From Serinus canaria (taxonomy: Eukaryota; Chordata; Aves; Passeriformes; Fringillidae): a stretch of 64,000 nucleotides of DNA. Under the pieces are notes generated by a model. It was not told the DNA's origin. It searched no databases and worked only from the letters and a program-made list of their open reading frames with translations. Of this stretch, positions 56,783 through 64,000 are shown in pieces. Location of the stretch: contig NC_066337.1 of NCBI RefSeq assembly GCF_022539315.1, forward strand, positions 4,739,930-4,803,929, in the 5' to 3' direction. Both the position numbers and the translations under genes were made by a program. The stretch's first letter is position 1. Every line of letters starts with the position of its first letter.

Positions 56783-57680
56783 CCCACGCAGCCGTTTCAC
56801 AGAGTACAAACACAAGACAAGACACCAACACAGCCCCCCCACACCCACCAGCACCCCAAGGCTGCTCCCCACTCTTTCACCAGCACCCCAATGCTGCCCT
56901 GTGCCCGCAGACCCCAGCCCTGCTCTGACCCTCAACCCTTGCACACCACACAAACATGGCAGGGAATTTCATCCCTCCTTCCTCTGACTCTTGTTCCTGC
57001 CCACCAAAAAGCACCTCTTTCCAATTATTGGCACCAGCTTGGCACCACCACAGCACAATGCCAAGATTTCCAGACCCCCATGGATGAGTTTGGCTCCCTG
57101 AACCAAACCTCAGCACCACCTCTGCTCTGGAGAGTCAGAGGGTGACACGGTCCCAAGGTGTCACAACATCCAGAGATGGCAATGCCCTGCTCTGGCCATG
57201 CCCTGTGCCCCAACACCTACCTCTGGCTGAGTCTGTGAGCTCATAAGACCCTGGTGGCAGCTCCCACGGACAGCGGAGACCTGCAGCTGTCCACGTGAGG
57301 GGACAGCACACGCTCCACCCTGTCCCACACTACCAACAGTGGTGTGGACCACCTACAGTGCACCCCACAAGGGAGAGCCTGGGGAAAAGCTGCAAAACCC
57401 TTCCTTGAGTCCACATCAGTGATGGAAAGCTGTAAAAAAAACCCCAAACCCCAGTCCCAGATCGCTGCTGGCAAACATCCTGCTCCAGCCGTCGCTGCCG
57501 CTGCGCCGGCTGCCCGTCGCCGTCGGGTCCGCGTCCCACCTCTCTCAGGTGACATCCCTTTGCCTCCTCGCAGCATGGCCGGGTGGGCAGCAGCGTGGCC
57601 ACGGCGGGGGGGCTGTCTCCTACCCTACAAAGACTCAGGCTGACGCGAGAACAGTTTTTGGCTGGGCGGCGGGGCCGCGC

Positions 57681-63389
<5,709 letters not shown>

Positions 63390-63712
63390 TCAGACCTGTC
63401 ATGCATGGTGCCAGTCTGTGGCCTCACCACCCTGTGAGAGCGGGGCCTCTGAGCCATGAGCTTGCTTGTTAGAAGGGAAAAACGACACAAATTTAATTTT
63501 CAGTCTCGTTAGCAAGGACAATTACTTCCCATCTGATTTGCCAGACAGATTGGCTGCCAGGGATGCGTGCAGTGCCCATCCTCAGGAGCCTGATTGAACA
63601 GCACATTGTCATCCTATTGACAAGGGGCTGCAGCTTCATTAGAGCAAACAGGCACTGCTGGCATGGAGGCTGACTGATATAATTCCTGGTTAACAGTGGG
63701 AGATGGCTGATG

Positions 63713-63905
63713 CCTTCTGAGCTTGAGGCTTTCCATTTTCCATCCCTGTCCCTTCTGAGCCTGAGGCTTTCCGTTTTCCATCCCTGTCCCTTCTGAGCTC
63801 AGGGCTTTCCATTTTCCATCCCTGTCCCTTCTGAGCCTGAGGCTTACCCTTTTTCATCCCTGTACCTTCTGAGCTTGAGACTTCCCCTTTTCCATCCCTG
63901 CTCCT
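63713..63905. repeat. 38-bp tandem repeat in TECTA intron
   Basis: Five copies of CCTTCTGAGCCTGAGGCTTT + CCATTTTCCATCCCTGT, spaced exactly 38 bp. Confidence 0.94.
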
Positions 63906-64000
63906 GCTGTACCACATGCAGTTTGTGACAACTCCAGGAGAATATGGTGTCCCAGAGCTTACCCAGAAAGTGTGGGAGGGATTGTTTGCCAGGCCATTGG

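Overview
The window comes from a bird genome, most likely a songbird. CR1 LINE 3' ends are scattered through it (1-425, 21190-21455, 31310-31770, 38006-38225, 41720-41930, 54665-54885), with several avian-type LTRs and many GC-rich minisatellites. Three genes lie head-to-tail on the minus strand in the order TECTA, SC5D, SORL1, the conserved vertebrate block (human 11q, chicken chromosome 24). The species assignment is inference; the gene identities rest on residue-level family recognition and on splice phases that close exactly across 51 coding exons.

SORL1 (SorLA, sorting receptor): 35 coding exons between 41207 (ATG) and 2255 encode about 1625 residues. They cover the signal/propeptide, VPS10p and 10CC domains, the YWTD propeller, an EGF-like domain, eleven LDLR class A repeats and the first FN3 domain. 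The remaining FN3 domains, the membrane segment and the tail lie beyond position 1. Its introns hold most of the repeats: a 0.9 kb minisatellite and smaller arrays in intron 1, LTRs in introns 8, 26 and 35, a retroviral gag-like ORF in intron 27, and a minisatellite grown from the donor site of exon 28. Introns not listed separately show no gene that I can support.

SC5D (sterol C5-desaturase): four coding exons at 46043-48207 encode 302 residues with all three histidine boxes. A non-coding first exon lies in a CpG-rich promoter near 48780-48935 with CRE, E-box and CCAAT motifs. The 3' end is near 45280.

TECTA (alpha-tectorin, inner-ear tectorial membrane): the last twelve coding exons (57681-63316) encode the C-terminal ~780 residues: TIL/C8-type cysteine-rich segments, the last VWD domain, the ZP domain, a furin-type cleavage site and a GPI-anchor tail. 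The gene continues beyond 64000.

The most unusual signals are structural. First, a ~3.3 kb minisatellite lies between SC5D and TECTA. It has over 100 AGGTCA-type half-sites in two head-to-head arms that switch strand at 52290. Second, at four exon junctions in all three genes, tandem duplications span a splice site and create arrays of decoy donors or acceptors. Third, a near-perfect 153-bp inverted repeat lies between SC5D and SORL1. I found no operon-like, CRISPR or other prokaryotic system; the novelty here is repeat and splice-site architecture.
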